Positions 1-11,897 of a stretch of 64,000 nucleotides of DNA are shown piece after piece. The stretch's first letter is position 1. Every line of letters begins with the position of its first letter. The DNA comes from Elephas maximus indicus. Taxonomy: Eukaryota; Chordata; Mammalia; Proboscidea; Elephantidae. The notes under the pieces are model-generated. The model was given only the letters and a program-made list of their open reading frames with translations, had not been told where the DNA came from and ran no database searches. The stretch covers positions 46,749,768 through 46,813,767 of the forward strand of contig NC_064831.1 of assembly GCF_024166365.1 (NCBI RefSeq). Direction: 5' to 3'. The translations under genes were made by a program, and so were the position numbers.

Positions 1-84
1 TAAAAAAGCTTTCTATAAAGTTATTTCACTTTTTATTTTGAGAAATTTCCCAGGAGCTGAGTTCCTCACAATAGCCACAAGGAT

Positions 85-205
85 GGACTCCAACATGACT
101 GCCACTGTGAGGATGTTGAAGGAGTGGACAATGTTTAGTTCTGTTGCACAAAAGGTCTCCATGAGTGAGTTGGACTAGACAGCAGCTATTTTTTATTTAT
201 TTATT
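85..205 (+). mobile_element. RTE LINE 3'-end relic
   Basis: The stretch aligns by eye with the RTE tail also seen at 5790-5885: a block ending GACAATGTTTAGTTCTGTTG is followed by a decayed form of the GTCGCTATGAGTCGGA motif. It is followed by an AT-rich and ATC-repeat tail (about 189-228). Family naming is from memory. Confidence 0.5.
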
Positions 206-277
206 TTTTTATCATCATCATCATCCTGAGTTCCATAAACACATTTGGTAAATACTACTCTGGATGACCATCTAGGT

Positions 278-2622
278 TATGGGCTGGCAAACTAAGACTC
301 ATGGGCCAAATTTACCCTTCTTCCTGTTTTTGTACAGCCCATGTACAAATGATTTTAAATGGTTGGAAAGAAAATCAAAATGATAATATTTTGTGATACC
401 TGAAAATTACATGGAATTTAAATTTCATTGACAATGAATAAAGTTTTATTGGTATACAAACATGCTCATTTGCTTACATATGGTCTAAGACTGCTTTTGC
501 ACTACAATGTCAGAGTTGAGTAGTTTCAACAGAAATCATATGAGTGGCACTTCCATTGCTTCACCCTGCGGTTTGTGCACTGTAACTCACAGCAATGCAG
601 TTATAATCGGAAAGCATGTGGAGCTTTGTGTGTACTGCCATTTCACACATTTTGTTTTTTATTATCAGTGCATATCCATCAGGTCAAAACAAGAAAGGAA
701 TTGAAAAGTGGGGTTCAAATGTCATGTTTTTAAGGCACAGGGGAGTGTGGGATATTTTGTTGTCAAGTTAGATAGTAAATCATTGTACTTATTATGCAAT
801 GACACTATAGTTGTGTTATTAGAATATAATACACATACAAGATTAAACTCTCATCACAATATTTCCAACTCTCAGGAAATTAACGGTCAGAAAAAGAAAA
901 CGGAAAATTTAAAATAGAATATCTCATCACAGCAGAACTTCTTTACAAAAATAAAAAATGAAAGCAGCTGTAAAGAAAGTTTCCAAATGCTTATTTTTCA
1001 GTCAATAAGGAAAGCCATTTGCCACTAGTGAGTTAATAAAATTGTGTTTGATTGCACTAGACAAGGAAATGTATCCAGAAGAAATAAATTTTATTAAAAC
1101 TATTAGCCTTTTGGTGAGAACAGCTGAGGACACTGGAAGCAACACCAATAATCAATTTAAAGGCAAATGATTTTGAGTGGTTTTCTTTGGCTTTGATGAG
1201 TCCACAGATATTTATACTCTTAGTTGCTGTTTATTCAAAGAGTCGATGCCAAATTTGAAGTGAATAAAGAATTAGACTGTATAAATAGTCTGCATAAAGT
1301 AACCACAGGTGAGAATATTTTCAAAGAAATTGAGAAAACACTAATTCAATACAAACTGAAGTGGAATCTGCTAAGATTTGTTATAACTGATGGTGGTAAA
1401 AGTGTGTGGAGCAGAAAAAAGCTTAGGTGGATAAATCTTGAAAAAAGTTGTAAAAACGTACATTGCTTAAAGCTTATGGTTTTTCATTGCATTATTCATC
1501 CACAGGTATTTTGAGGAAAATGTTTGAATTTATCACGTGTTATTGAACCAGTAACATCAACAGTGAACTTCATTTGTTTTTGTGAACTTAACCATCACCA
1601 AGAATTTGATGTTAGAAGTTAGATATTCTGAGTTGACCTATCACATAGTAATTCTGTGCTTAGCAGTGGTAATGCTTTTTGTGATTTTTTTTTTTAAACC
1701 AAGGCCAAGACTGCAATTTTTTCTGAGTAAGAAGAACCATCATCAATCACTATTCTCAAACACTGAATGGCTTTGGAAATTATCTTCTGCTGCAAACTTG
1801 ATAATGTTGCTTAATAAATTCAACCTAAAATTACAAGGCAAAACAGTACTGATATGTAAAATATACTACAATAGTCATTTCTTCTATGACAATTAACTTG
1901 TTTGAATCACAAACACTCTCCAGCTATTCTATATATTTCCTGTGCTGTCAAAAGTTTAAAAAACCAAGATCTCCATTCCCACAGAAATTTACCGTGGATC
2001 CATTTTCCAAGCTCAAACTACATTTCCAGCAGTTTTTTGAACCTTGATGCAAATGCAAGGTAATCTCCATACTTGAAAATTCATTTAACTGTGCAGTTGA
2101 GGAGCTTCCACCTTACCTTCAATCAGAAGTTAATAATCTACAATGTGATGACATGCTAAAAGGCAAATATCTTCAGACAAATTTAAAAGAATTTGATAAA
2201 TGCTTCCTAAGTGATGAACATGCTCAGTTAATAAACTCATACACATAGACTGACATCAGTATTTGGCAGTACTTCCTATGTGAAAAGACACATTCAAAGA
2301 TGAAACATAAAATCTCATTATAAATCAGCATTAACAGATGAACATTTGCCATCAGTTTCAATGAAACACTTATTTTGAATCACAACTGTATGAAATATCC
2401 GTCATAAAAAAGAATTCCATTTTTCTTTTTAGTAGGCTAGTATTATAAAAAAGTATAATCAATTTTTATTATATTTTTAATTCAATCAATAAACAATTTA
2501 TGGGAATTTGTTTTCTCTTGTTATATAAGAACCTATACAGTATCCTTGATTTTGCCTCTTGGCCCACAAATCCCAAAATATTTACTTTCAAGCCCTTTAC
2601 AGGAAAGGTCTGCTGACTCCTG
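278..2622 (+). mobile_element. Degraded hAT (Charlie8-like) DNA transposon, near full length
   Basis: The left end reads GGGCTGGCAAACTAAGACTC and the right end is an approximate inverse (TTTACAGGAAAGGTCTGCTGACTCC), matching the GGGGTTGGCAAACT termini of this hAT group. Between them, broken frames from about 1220 to 2400 read like a hAT transposase of the type domesticated in GTF2IRD2: FVITDGGKS, VFHCIIHPQVF, NLKLQGK and SVFGSTSYVKRHIQ. Many stops and frameshifts make it inactive. The element is intergenic, 3' of ZNF280D. Confidence 0.7.
1224..2400 (+). pseudogene. hAT transposase remnant (GTF2IRD2/Charlie8 type)
   Basis: Open pieces at 1224-1514 and 1582-1896 plus further broken frames carry, in order, hAT core segments: the TDGG motif, the HCIIH motif, the NLKLQGK helix, and near 2250-2350 the C-terminal dimerisation region (SVFGST, then LTDEHLPSVS). 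Catalytic integrity is lost through stops between the pieces. Identification is by remembered motifs. Confidence 0.6.
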
Positions 2623-2629
2623 AAATAGA

Positions 2630-2990
2630 TCAATGAAGTAGACTAGAAAGCCCAGAACATAGCCATACATAGATGGGGCCCTGATTTATAGTACTGAAGA
2701 TCAGAGAGGAAAGAAAGCCCTACCTACATAAAAAGATGTGCACTTTGACCCTACTTCACATCATACATGAAAATCAACTTAAGGTGGATTATAAACCTAA
2801 GTGTGTGAAAGATCAAATTGTAAAATGTGGAGATGACATGGGCGAACAGCTTCATGAGTTGGGGGTACAGAGAGATTCCTTAAACAGGACACAGAAAGCA
2901 CAAACCATGAAGGAAGATTAACAAATCTGACTATATTATAACTAAGATCTTCTGTCCATCAAAATACAGGATAAAGAGAATGATGAGGCC
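2630..2990 (+). mobile_element. Old L1 ORF2 fragment
   Basis: The text encodes a decayed L1 endonuclease/RT C-terminal region (kaphl-type segment: YKPKCVKDQIVKC, then INKSDYIITKIFCPSKY-like). It has no poly-A tail and is truncated at both ends. Confidence 0.5.
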
Positions 2991-3245
2991 AGCCAATGTG
3001 ATTTAGAATTTAAACGATCAATTCCATGATAACTAGGAGTTCAAGTGAGTGATCCTCATTAAGTATCAAGTTCCATTTGAAAAGGATAGAAATCACAACA
3101 CTTAAAACTTGCAGAAAAGGGAGCTAACGATCTTACCTTTCCTACTCACAGGAATTTATAGTAAACCTACTTAATACCGGTTCTCAAATACAAAAGTTAA
3201 TTTATCAAACAAGCAATAAATGACTTGTGGATATTTATTAATACT

Positions 3246-3315
3246 ATTAAGCAGTGTTTTGAATTGAACACAGAGGTGGTATTAAGCAGTGTTTTGAATT
3301 GAACACAGAGGTGGT
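3246..3315. repeat. 35-bp tandem duplication, two copies
   Basis: Two identical 35-bp units (ATTAAGCAGTGTTTTGAATT...) start at 3246 and 3281. Identity suggests a recent slippage or duplication. The surrounding 2991-3999 has nothing else recognised. Confidence 0.85.
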
Positions 3316-3999
3316 ATTAGAGCCCACATATTCAAACATTAACAAGTTATTTGTTTTTCATTCATATTATACTAGCCACATAAGGCACTAGTTCAGTAAG
3401 ATACAGAATCAAACCTGACTACATTGAAAAGAAAACGCATTACAAAGCATTTATCCATGTGGTTGTCATTTAGAGCCTTGGATTCACTGAAATAATCATT
3501 AGAAAAGTAAACTTCAACAAAACCAGATCAATAGTTCATGTTAGTAGATGCATGAGCTTTATTGCAGCTGGTGGGCAAAAAGGCAATCTAAGGAAACCCC
3601 TGAAGGGAGATAGAGTTCACAGGGAGTTTTTCCATCCTTTGTTTCAACGGGTAAGGAACTGTTTAGCAGTTTAAATGTGGCCTGTCTAGGTCAATAAAAA
3701 AAAAAAATAGAAACTACAAACCCAAATTTCTTGAGTATTTCAAACTCAGTAATAGAATCCAACAGACAAAGGTTACTGTGGCTCTATCAAATGCCGTGTG
3801 GCCTTCATATGTAACGCCTATAAATAATCATTTCAATGGTAGACTATCAGCAAAATTTCCTCTATGTAACCAAATCTCTCATGATAAAAAAAACCTTGAA
3901 AAAGTTCTCTATACAAGGGAGTTTGGCATCTATCCCATCTTTTCCAAAATTCCATCGCATGGAGAACTCCATTGTATAGAGAACCTAGTCTACCTTTTA

Positions 4000-4181
4000 G
4001 GAGCCCTGGTGGCCAAAAGGTTGGATGTTCTAACCCACCAGCCACTCTGCGGGATAAAGATGTTGCATTCTGCTCCCCTAAAGATTACAGGCGTGGAGAC
4101 CCCATAAGGCAGTTCTACTCTGTCCTATTAAGTTTGCTATGAGTCAGAGTTGACTCAAAGGCAACGGGCTTAGTTTGGTTT
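4000..4181 (+). mobile_element. tRNA-headed afrotherian SINE, decayed
   Basis: Starts GGAGCCCTGGTGGC and ends with the RTE-like tail GACTCAAAGGCAACGGGC. The head is shortened and the middle diverged. Confidence 0.8.
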
Positions 4182-4334
4182 ACCAATTTCTTAACTGATT
4201 TTTCTTGAACTTTGGAAAAATACATAAACTTCCCAAGAAATGCCAGGAGAGAATTCTCATACTGAAACACCACAGGGTCTCTCAATCTCTCCTTAACCAA
4301 GTTAAAAGATTTAACAATTAGTATGATGGCCATA

Positions 4335-4545
4335 GGGAGCCCTGGTGGCATGGTGGTTAAAGTGCTCAGCTGCCCACCACAAGGTCAGCCATCCAAATCC
4401 ACCAGTGCTCCATGAGAGAAAGATGTGGCAGTCTGTGCCATGTGTAAAGATTACAACCTTGAAAACTCTATGGAGCCATTCTACTCTATCCTATAGGGTT
4501 GCTGTGAGTTGGAATCGACTCAACGGCAACAGGTCTTGGTTTTTG
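4335..4545 (+). mobile_element. tRNA-headed afrotherian SINE, longer variant
   Basis: GGGAGCCCTGGTGGCATGG start, tRNA-like A and B boxes, and tail GAATCGACTCAACGGCAACAGG. It includes the AGAAAGATGTGGCAGTCTG insert also seen in the copies at 28559 and 59654, marking a subfamily. Confidence 0.85.
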
Positions 4546-4564
4546 GGATGGTCATATTCTTCAT

Positions 4565-4708
4565 TAGGCTCGGTTGCTGAAAGGCCTTCTTTTACTGTTG
4601 CACTATACTGCCAGGTGCTCCTTGCAAACTCTATGGGACAGGTGTACTCTGTCCTATAGTGTTCCTATGAGTCAGAATTGACTCCATGGCACTGGGTTTG
4701 GTTTTTTC
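4565..4708 (+). mobile_element. Afrotherian SINE, 5'-decayed
   Basis: Third same-strand copy within 700 bp. The tail CTATGAGTCAGAATTGACTCC is clear; the tRNA head is barely recognisable. Confidence 0.7.
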
Positions 4709-4939
4709 TATACTTATTATAGTTTCATTACAGTGAAATGGATACAAACAAAAAGTCAAATGAAGAGTCATGTAGGGCAAGGTCTGGAAGGGTTCCCAAA
4801 GCAGAGCTTCCATGTCCAAAGCCTCCCATGTTCATCGAAGCCTTTCACCAACCAGGAAGCCCAGGGAGCTTACATGTTCAGAGCCTTTACTGAGGCCTCA
4901 TTATGTAGGCATAACTGATTGACTGAACCATCCTCCCCC

Positions 4940-5330
4940 TTCCCTGAGACCAAATTCATTGAGAAACATTAAATTCTTCATCCCACAGTGATTGTGTTTG
5001 GAAATAGGGTCTTTGAAAAGGTTATCAGGTAACATGAAGACACACCAGTGTAGGGTGAGTCCTAATCCTATATGACCGGTGTCCTTATAAAACAAAAGAT
5101 ACATAGAAACATGGAGGCAGATGCAATTGCAAGCTGAGGAATGCCAAGGATTTCTGCAAGCCACCAAAAGCTAGGAGAAAGAGGTGTGGAATGTGTTCTC
5201 AGAGCCCTCAAAGAATCAACACAGCTGACACTCATCTCATACTTCCAGGCTCCAGAACTGTGAGACAATACATTTCTGTTGTTATAATTCACCCACTTTA
5301 TGGTATTTTGTTATGGAGGTCCTAGGAAAG
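4940..5330 (+). mobile_element. MLT1-type solo LTR fragment (ERVL-MaLR)
   Basis: The text GTTTGGAAATAGGGTCTTTG, then GGTGTCCTTATAA, then CTCCAGAACTGTGAGACAAT is the hallmark order of an ancient mammalian MaLR LTR. No internal coding region is seen beside it. Confidence 0.65.
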
Positions 5331-5500
5331 CCAATATACCCTTCAATCCAATAAGTTGCACTCTTAAGAATTCTGGCACAGATAACAAAATATGTGCATC
5401 AAGGTTTATGAACTAAGAGGTTGACTACAGTGTTTATAATAGTGAAAATAAGAAAGCATTATAAAAAATTGTGATACACCTATATAAAAGATCCACCACC

Positions 5501-5891
5501 CATCTATCAGTTTGCCACACTGTGGTAGCTTGCATGTTGCTGTGATGCTGGAAGCTATGCCACTGATATTTCAAATACCAACAGGGTCACCCATGTGGAC
5601 AGGTTTCAGCAGAGCTTTCAAACTAAGACAGACTAGGAAAAAAAGACTGGCAATCTGCTTCTGAAAATTGGCCAATGAAAACCTTATGAATCACTATAGA
5701 ATACAGACTGTATAGTGCTGAAACATGAGCCCCTTATATTGGAAGCCACTCGAAATAACACAGTGGCTGCAATAACAGACTCAAACATACCAATGATCAT
5801 GATGATGGCGCAGAATTGGGCAGTGTTTCATTGTGTTATACATAAGGTCACCATTAGCTGGAGTTGACTGGGTGGGAAATAACAAAAACAA
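5501..5891 (+). mobile_element. Internally deleted RTE LINE (5' UTR joined to 3' end)
   Basis: The first 200 bp match the RTE 5' region (GTGGTAGCTTGCATGTTGCT, GTGATGCTGGAAGCTATGCC). From about 5758 the sequence jumps to the 3' end (CACAGTGGCTGCAATAACAG ... GGGCAGTGTTTCATT), finishing in an AACAAAAACAA tail. The whole endonuclease and reverse-transcriptase region is missing, so it is a non-autonomous RTE derivative. Confidence 0.65.
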
Positions 5892-5911
5892 TATAAGAGA
5901 TAATATAGAGA

Positions 5912-6268
5912 AGGGGTTGGCAAACAATTTCTTAAAGGGCCAGATATGTTAGGCTTGTGGGCCATATGGTCTCTAAATACAGTGATACTCGTGTGACAGC
6001 CAGGAACTCAATGGGACCGCCTTGATTTTCCAGGTCTTAACAAGCTTTGCACCTTTGACGGGGTGCAGTCTTATCACTTTCCTATCACACGTTTTAGTGG
6101 CAAATACTTAAGTCTTCCGTCTCTGACAGGTTTCTGCCTTACACAGGTTTTCCCGTCAATTCTGCTGTCATAGTGTAAAAGCAACCACAGAAAATATGCA
6201 TGGCTGTGTTCTAATAAGATTTTGTTTCTAAAAACAAGCTATGGACCATAGTTTGCTAACTTCTGAAA
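5912..6268. mobile_element. hAT non-autonomous element with an internal insert
   Basis: Ends GGGGTTGGCAAACAATTTC and ATGGACCATAGTTTGCTAAC are inverted repeats of the Charlie8-like type. The interior AAAGGGCCAGATATG and GGCTGTGTTCTAATAAGATT fit the short form, but 5995-6155 does not. Confidence 0.65.
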
Positions 6269-7447
6269 TACAGCAATTAAAATCACGTTTTTAACGCAGC
6301 GAGCAGACCTAACATGTTTTAAAAGGCCAAACAATGATATGAATTTCAGGAGCTGAGGCTTACAGAATGCAAAACCACAGAATACCAATTACAGAAAAAG
6401 GACCGGGGGAAAAAACCCAAAATGATCATCTCCTCTAATGGTGGGATTATGAATCATTGTTTTTATAGTCCCCAAACTCTCCACAAAGTGCATGTTTTAC
6501 TTTAATATTTAGGGGGAAGTCATTTTACAAAGAGGTTGGAGTACCGGTAATGCAGTCAATTTTTCTTTTTTGTTTTTGTAAAAGTCTAATGACCCAAGAT
6601 GTACCCGGGGCATTTCCAGGAAACCAAAATTCCAGGTAACTTCTATGATCAATGCTTAGCCATCATTCAGGCCATCAACATCTGAAGCTGTAACTTCATT
6701 CACAGCTTGGCCCAACAGTCTTCATGATGATGACACTGTTATCAGTTGAGTTACAGTCAGTATTCTTTTAGGCAATGAAGCCGATTTTACAATATTTTAA
6801 ACAAGCAGTGAAAAGTTAGCTTTAGTTTAAGTGTAAAAGTAGTTTCACCCAGGATAGCTCATCCTTTGATGATGTTACAGTTGCTGATACAGACATATTT
6901 AGTTCCTCACAAAGATCTAAGTGAAATCTCTCTCAATTTGAACCTTTTCAACTGAAAATTCAACATGGCCATGACTTTTTAAAATCTACCCAACTATTCA
7001 TTTTGTCTACACGGATCTCCAAATGTGCTGCAGTTAAAAAACAATAACCATTTCTCTCTCTTATGCCTGGACATGGGTAAATTAGTATTTCATTTCTTAG
7101 TGAATAAACAAGTCTTAATGTTATAATAATCTAGTAAAAATGAAATGCATGTAACCCTCTTTTAGTGCCCACATGCAAAAGTCCTATTTCTCTTGAAGTT
7201 GTACAAGTAAGTGGTTCTGGAGTCACAATTTTAATAGAGCAGAAATGGCCATAACATCTATAGTGCAGTTAAACAATGACATGACAGAAGCCTACAAAAA
7301 TGTAAACAATGTTAAAACTTCTATGATTATTATACAAAATGTATCTTTAAATTATATGATGCCTTTCCTATTAATAAAACAATTCACTAGCCCTGCTACT
7401 TAAGATAAAGTCTGCAATTTCAATTAAAAAAAAAGAGATCACTAGGC
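6269..7447. other. Intergenic stretch, nothing recognised
   Basis: About 1.2 kb of AT-rich DNA without a supported ORF, RNA gene or repeat that I can name. Confidence 0.6.
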
Positions 7448-8215
7448 CCCTTTTTAAAAAATTTTTATTGCAGTTTAAGTGAAAGTTTACAAATCAACTC
7501 AGTCTCTCATACAAAAATTTATGCTATATACTCCTGATTGCTCTCCCCCTAATGAGACATTACACTCCTCCCCTCCACTCTCTCTTGTCTAGGCCATTCA
7601 GCCAGCTTCTGACACCCTCCACCTTCCCATCTCCCCTCCAGACAGGAGATGCCAATGTAGTCTCATGAGTCTACTTGATCCAAGAAGCTCACTCTTCACC
7701 AGTATCATTTTCTATCCCCTTGTCCAGTCCAATCCCTTTTTGAGGAGTTGGCTTTGGGAATGGCTCCTGTCCTGGGCTAAAGAACGTCTGGGGACCATGA
7801 CCACCAGGGTCCTTCTAGTCTCATTCAGACCATTAAGTCTGATCTTTTTGTGAGAATTTGGGGTCTGCATCCCAGCTCTCCTGCTCCCTCAGGGGTTCTC
7901 TGTTGTGTTCCTGTCAGGGCAGTCATCGGTTGTAGCTGGGCACCATCTAGTTCTTCTGGTCTCAGGCTGATGTAGTCTCTGGTTTATGTGGCCCTTTCTG
8001 TCTCTTGGGCTCATAATTACCTTGTGTCTTTGGTGTTCTTCATTCTCCTTTGCTCCAGGTGGGTTGAGACCAATTGATGAAACTTAGATGGCCACTTGCT
8101 AACGTTTAAGACCCCAGACGCCTATCTCCGAAGTGGGATGCAGAAGGTTATCTGAAGAGATTATGCCAATTGACTTAGATGTCCCCTGAAACCATGGTCC
8201 CCAAATCTCCTAGGC
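7448..8215 (-). mobile_element. Afrotherian L1 3' UTR, 5'-truncated insertion
   Basis: Begins on the plus strand with the reverse complement of a poly-A tail (TTTTTAAAAAATTTTTATTG). The 7920-8130 part (GCACCATCTAGTTCTTCTGG, TTAAGACCCCAGACGCC) is the reverse complement of the L1 3' UTR at 57720-57920. No ORF2 is present. Confidence 0.7.
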
Positions 8216-8379
8216 CCCTTTTCTTGAGGTTAAAAAGGCCTTGATTCTACATGCATATAATCACTGTAGTTTTATTGTAATAAATAAAACTATAATTACT
8301 ACCATCATCGGGAGGGTTATTTGCAAAAAAATTTATTGTAAAAGAGGGCATTCAATATAAAGGCTGGGAACTATATGTG

Positions 8380-8475
8380 TGGTAGAAAAACAGTAATTTT
8401 AGAATCAGGTAAAACTGGGTTCAAATCTTGGCTTTCTAATTTTAGGCAAATTAATAATTACCCAGATATATGACT
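8380..8475 (+). repeat. MIR-like relic
   Basis: The order TTAGAATCAGGTAAAACTGG, GTTCAAATCTTGGCT resembles a MIR core. It is weak and short. Confidence 0.4.
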
Positions 8476-8831
8476 TTCTCATCTTTTTACTTACGGCCAG
8501 AACAAGGTAATTCATATTGTCAGTTACTTTTAACAAGTGTTAGAAATACTATCTAATTTACTCTGTAAAGCATGGCATAGATCAAAGGGGAAGAAACAGC
8601 ACAAATGTGTATGATATTAAGATTTTCAACATAAGTTAAAAGTGTATCCTACAGAATAAATGTTAATATTTCTTCATGTCATTAAACTTCACTTATAATT
8701 AGTCATAATTCTATTTTTAGGTAGAAGGGAACTATAATGTGCTGAGGCTTCCTGGCGGCTTTAGGCCAGCAGTCGCTGGACTGTCTCACTGGCTTTCATA
8801 TCCGTATGGAAGGGGTCTAAGCACTCTAAAG

Positions 8832-8952
8832 CAGGGGTAGGCAAACTAAGGCTCATGGGGCAAAGCCGACAACAACCTGTTTTTGTAAATCAGGTTTTAT
8901 TGGAACAGAAACATTTGTGCTTGTTTACATATTATCTATGACTGCTTTCACG
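8832..8952. mobile_element. hAT non-autonomous element, truncated by SINE insertions
   Basis: GCAGGGGTAGGCAAACTAAG and then GTTTTATTGGAACAGAAACA, ATTATCTATGACTGCTTTCA are one half of the Charlie8-like short element. It stops where the SINE pair begins. Confidence 0.65.
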
Positions 8953-8968
8953 GCTCCCTGGTGCGCTC

Positions 8969-9126
8969 TTGGCACCCTGGTGTGCAGTAGTTAAGAGCAC
9001 GGCTGCTAACCAAAAGGTTGGCAGTTCAAATCTACCGGGTGCTCCTTGGAAATCCTATGGGGCAGTTCTACCCTGTCCTATAGGCTCGCTATGAGTCGGA
9101 ATTGACTCCATGGCAACAGGTTTTGC
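8969..9126 (+). mobile_element. Afrotherian SINE (left arm of an inverted pair)
   Basis: GCACCCTGGTGTGCAGTAG head, CGGCTGCTAACCAAAAGG anticodon-arm equivalent, and tail GAATTGACTCCATGGCAACA. Confidence 0.9.
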
Positions 9127-9137
9127 TTCTCTAAAGC

Positions 9138-9288
9138 ACTAACCCACTGCTGTTGAGTCGATTCCGACTCATAGCGACCCTATAGGACAGAGTAGAACTG
9201 CCCCATAGAGTTTCCAAGGAGCGTCTGGCGGATTTCAACTGCCAACCTCTTGGTTAGCAGCCGTAGCACTTAACCACTATGCCACAAA
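9138..9288 (-). mobile_element. Afrotherian SINE (right arm of an inverted pair)
   Basis: Reads in reverse: GTTGAGTCGATTCCGACTCA at the tail end and GTTAGCAGCCGTAGCACTTA at the head. It abuts the previous copy tail to tail with about 11 bp between. Confidence 0.9.
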
Positions 9289-9305
9289 AGCACTGCTACT
9301 CAAAA

Positions 9306-9745
9306 AAAAATTAAAAAAAAAAAAAATTTTATTGGGCTTTAAGTGAAAGTTTACAAAACAAGTCAGTCTCTCACAGAAGAATTTATATACACCTTGCTAT
9401 ATATACTTTTTTTACATACTCCTAGTTGCTCTCCCTCTAATGAGACAGCACACTCCTTCCCTCCACACTCTATTTTCCATGTCCATTTGGCCAGCTTCTG
9501 ACCCCTTCTGCCCTCTCCTCTCCCATCCAGACAGGCGCTGCCCACGTGGTCTCATGTGTCTACTTGATCCAAGAAGCTCACTCTTCACCAATATCATTTT
9601 CTATTCCATAGTCCAGTCCAATCCCTGTCTGAAGAGTTGGCTTTGGGAATGGTTCCCGTCTTGGGCTAACAGAAGGTCTGGGGACCATGACTTCCGAGGT
9701 CCTTCTAGACTCAGTCAGACCATTAAGTCTGGTCTTTTTTTTGAG
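9306..9745 (-). mobile_element. Afrotherian L1 3' end, truncated
   Basis: Same family as 7448-8215: poly-T start, TTTAAGTGAAAGTTTACAAA, then CTTGATCCAAGAAGCTCACT. It breaks off after GTCTGGTCTTTTTT. Confidence 0.7.
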
Positions 9746-10614
9746 ACCAAATTAATTGTTCCTTATAGGCGGTAAGGAGATTGTACGAGAATGTAAACCA
9801 AGTATATTACCAAGCACAATATTTTAAATTAAGTACCATTTCATTTTTTTTCATTGCTAGATTTTCTCAGTGAGGGGCTTACGATCTGGTACAGGTTCCT
9901 TTTGTCATAGTGGATAGGTAACAGTTTACTGATCAGCTAGTTTGAGTATCACTTCTCTAAAAGGCTATATGGGGGCAGGCGAAGGGGCTACCCGCAGCTC
10001 CAAAGGCATTATAGTGTCATTTAGAGCATTACTTGGCACAGTGTTCTGAAGGTTTTGCAGCAGAAGGTGATATATCTGATGACAACCAAATGAGACTCAG
10101 AGAGTGGTCTTTATACAAACAGTGGTCTTTTCTACTTCCTGTTCTTCTAAGGTTTAGAATTACCCCCCAAAAATCTTCCCTACTACAGACTTGTATTTCA
10201 ACAAGGTAACAGCTAATGGGTCTCTCTCCATATCTGTTCTTGGGAGCAAGAAACATGAAAATATTTGTCCCCCTTCCCAAAATATATATACATTTGAAGA
10301 CATTCAAGAAAAGAATTCAGTAACGTACGTTGCCTATTTAGCCTCTTTAAGTTGCTGATCAGGATCAGATAGAAAACTATAAATTACATTTTGCTTGAAG
10401 TGAAGAATTTATAAAGTAAATCCATTTGCTATAAATATCAGCAGAATCGTCCACTATACTTTAAGACCTAGTTTAAAACAACAAAGCACGTGTCGGTTAA
10501 AGAACACAGAATAAAATCTTACCACTAACTTTAACACTGCTTAGAACAAGTACACAATTTCTAAAGGCGCCAAAGGTAATCTGACTCAAGCAGTGATCTG
10601 AAAAACAAAATTAT
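9746..10614. other. 3' flank of ZNF280D, nothing recognised
   Basis: AT-rich DNA beyond the inferred polyadenylation site. It could still be UTR if a more distal signal is used. Confidence 0.5.
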
Positions 10615-11897
10615 TCAGGGACAAATTTTTATTGCAAATATTTACTCAAAAACTACTATTTACAGCAGAATTTTAATAGCTGTTTAAAACATTTAACGTT
10701 CAGTGAAACAGTTAAGAATTCAAAGCATATTTAAGAAAAATGCAGCATTTTAAATAAAAGTTCATTAGTACTTCAAAGCAAACTACTGTTATTCACATTA
10801 TTCATTTTTCTATATCTCTTATTTTCTAGATGATAAAAAACAACTGACTGTAGCAGCCATCTTATGGATAAATTAGCTAAATTCCCAAAATGAATTTTTA
10901 CATCAATGCTTTAGGTCCCATTTGAAGTGTCTATTTTACAATTAAAGTCATTTAAACATGCCAAGACATGTTTTCAGTGTCCTACTTTACAGTTTTTACA
11001 TTACAACATACTTTGGTTTGGTTTCCAGACCACTTTTATGGGTTTATGTATAATGAAGATCATTAAAACAATGTTAAAAGCCTAACAGCTATAGGAGTTT
11101 CAACAATGGGTTTATACAACTAGTACATCAAGGGATTTCTGCACAGCTTACATTGACAAAAAAAGCACAAATATAAATTTATATTCTAATAATTTCACTT
11201 TCACTGAAAGTTTAATTAAGGTAAGCTTACAGCCTGGCAGGCTAACACTTGTGTGGAGGTACAGAGATTCAAATATTCTGTTTACATGCTTCAGACAGTC
11301 TGGAATGTTGTATTAAATCCAAAATTAAGTTCATGTTCACCCAAATTCTCATTAGATGAAAGCAGCACTCTAAGAATGCTCCATATACCAGCATTACAGT
11401 CAACGTAAGGCCTTTGTTGACAATGCCAATCCAACTCTGTGTTAGGTAAACCATTCCCACAAGGTAGAAGGTTTCCAGATCTCTTTCTTTAATCAAAAAA
11501 GATATACAGGTGATAAGGATTTTTACCTTAGGACTTACAGAAGTTTCAAAAGCTTTATGAATATAATTAATATTCTTATAATTCGATTCATATGGGTGAC
11601 CAAGTCCTGTCTTCTTGAAGACTGTTAAAAAGAGACTTAAATTGCAGATTTAACCTTCACTAAAATCTTGATCATTAAAAAAAAAAAAAAAAACTTCTTA
11701 GAAAGCCACACTAGTTGCACTATTACTGGTGAACTGATATATTTACTAACCTAGGTTGAATGTACGGGTAAGTGTGTGAACGGCCTCCCTGGATTTTCCT
11801 AGCTCTGAACTCTACAGCAGCACCACCAAGCGCACCTGCGAGCATGCTCCAAAGGGTCCTACCACAGGTGCACTAGAACTCTGATGGCATGCTAACT
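10615..11897 (-). other. ZNF280D: Probable ZNF280D 3' UTR
   Basis: About 1.28 kb downstream of the stop codon shows no SINE, L1 or other recognised repeat, unlike both flanks, which fits a constrained 3' UTR. It holds an A-tract at 11674-11692. The end is placed just past the AATAAA at 10633-10628 and is inferred; an ATTAAA near 11213 could serve as an alternative site. Confidence 0.5.
10628..10633 (-). terminator. ZNF280D: Candidate polyadenylation signal AATAAA
   Basis: The plus strand reads TTTATT, so the transcript reads AATAAA. A T-rich TTTTGTTTTTC stretch follows about 30 bp downstream on the minus strand, as expected for a cleavage region. No other AATAAA was noticed between the stop codon and here. 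Confidence 0.45.

Noticed and set aside
1582..1896. Plus-strand 104-residue ORF as a separate gene
   Set aside because: Part of the broken hAT transposase; the hydrophobic start is out of frame relative to the conserved NLKLQGK segment context.
4345..4659. Plus-strand 104-residue ORF
   Set aside because: It runs through two SINE copies; no independent coding signal.
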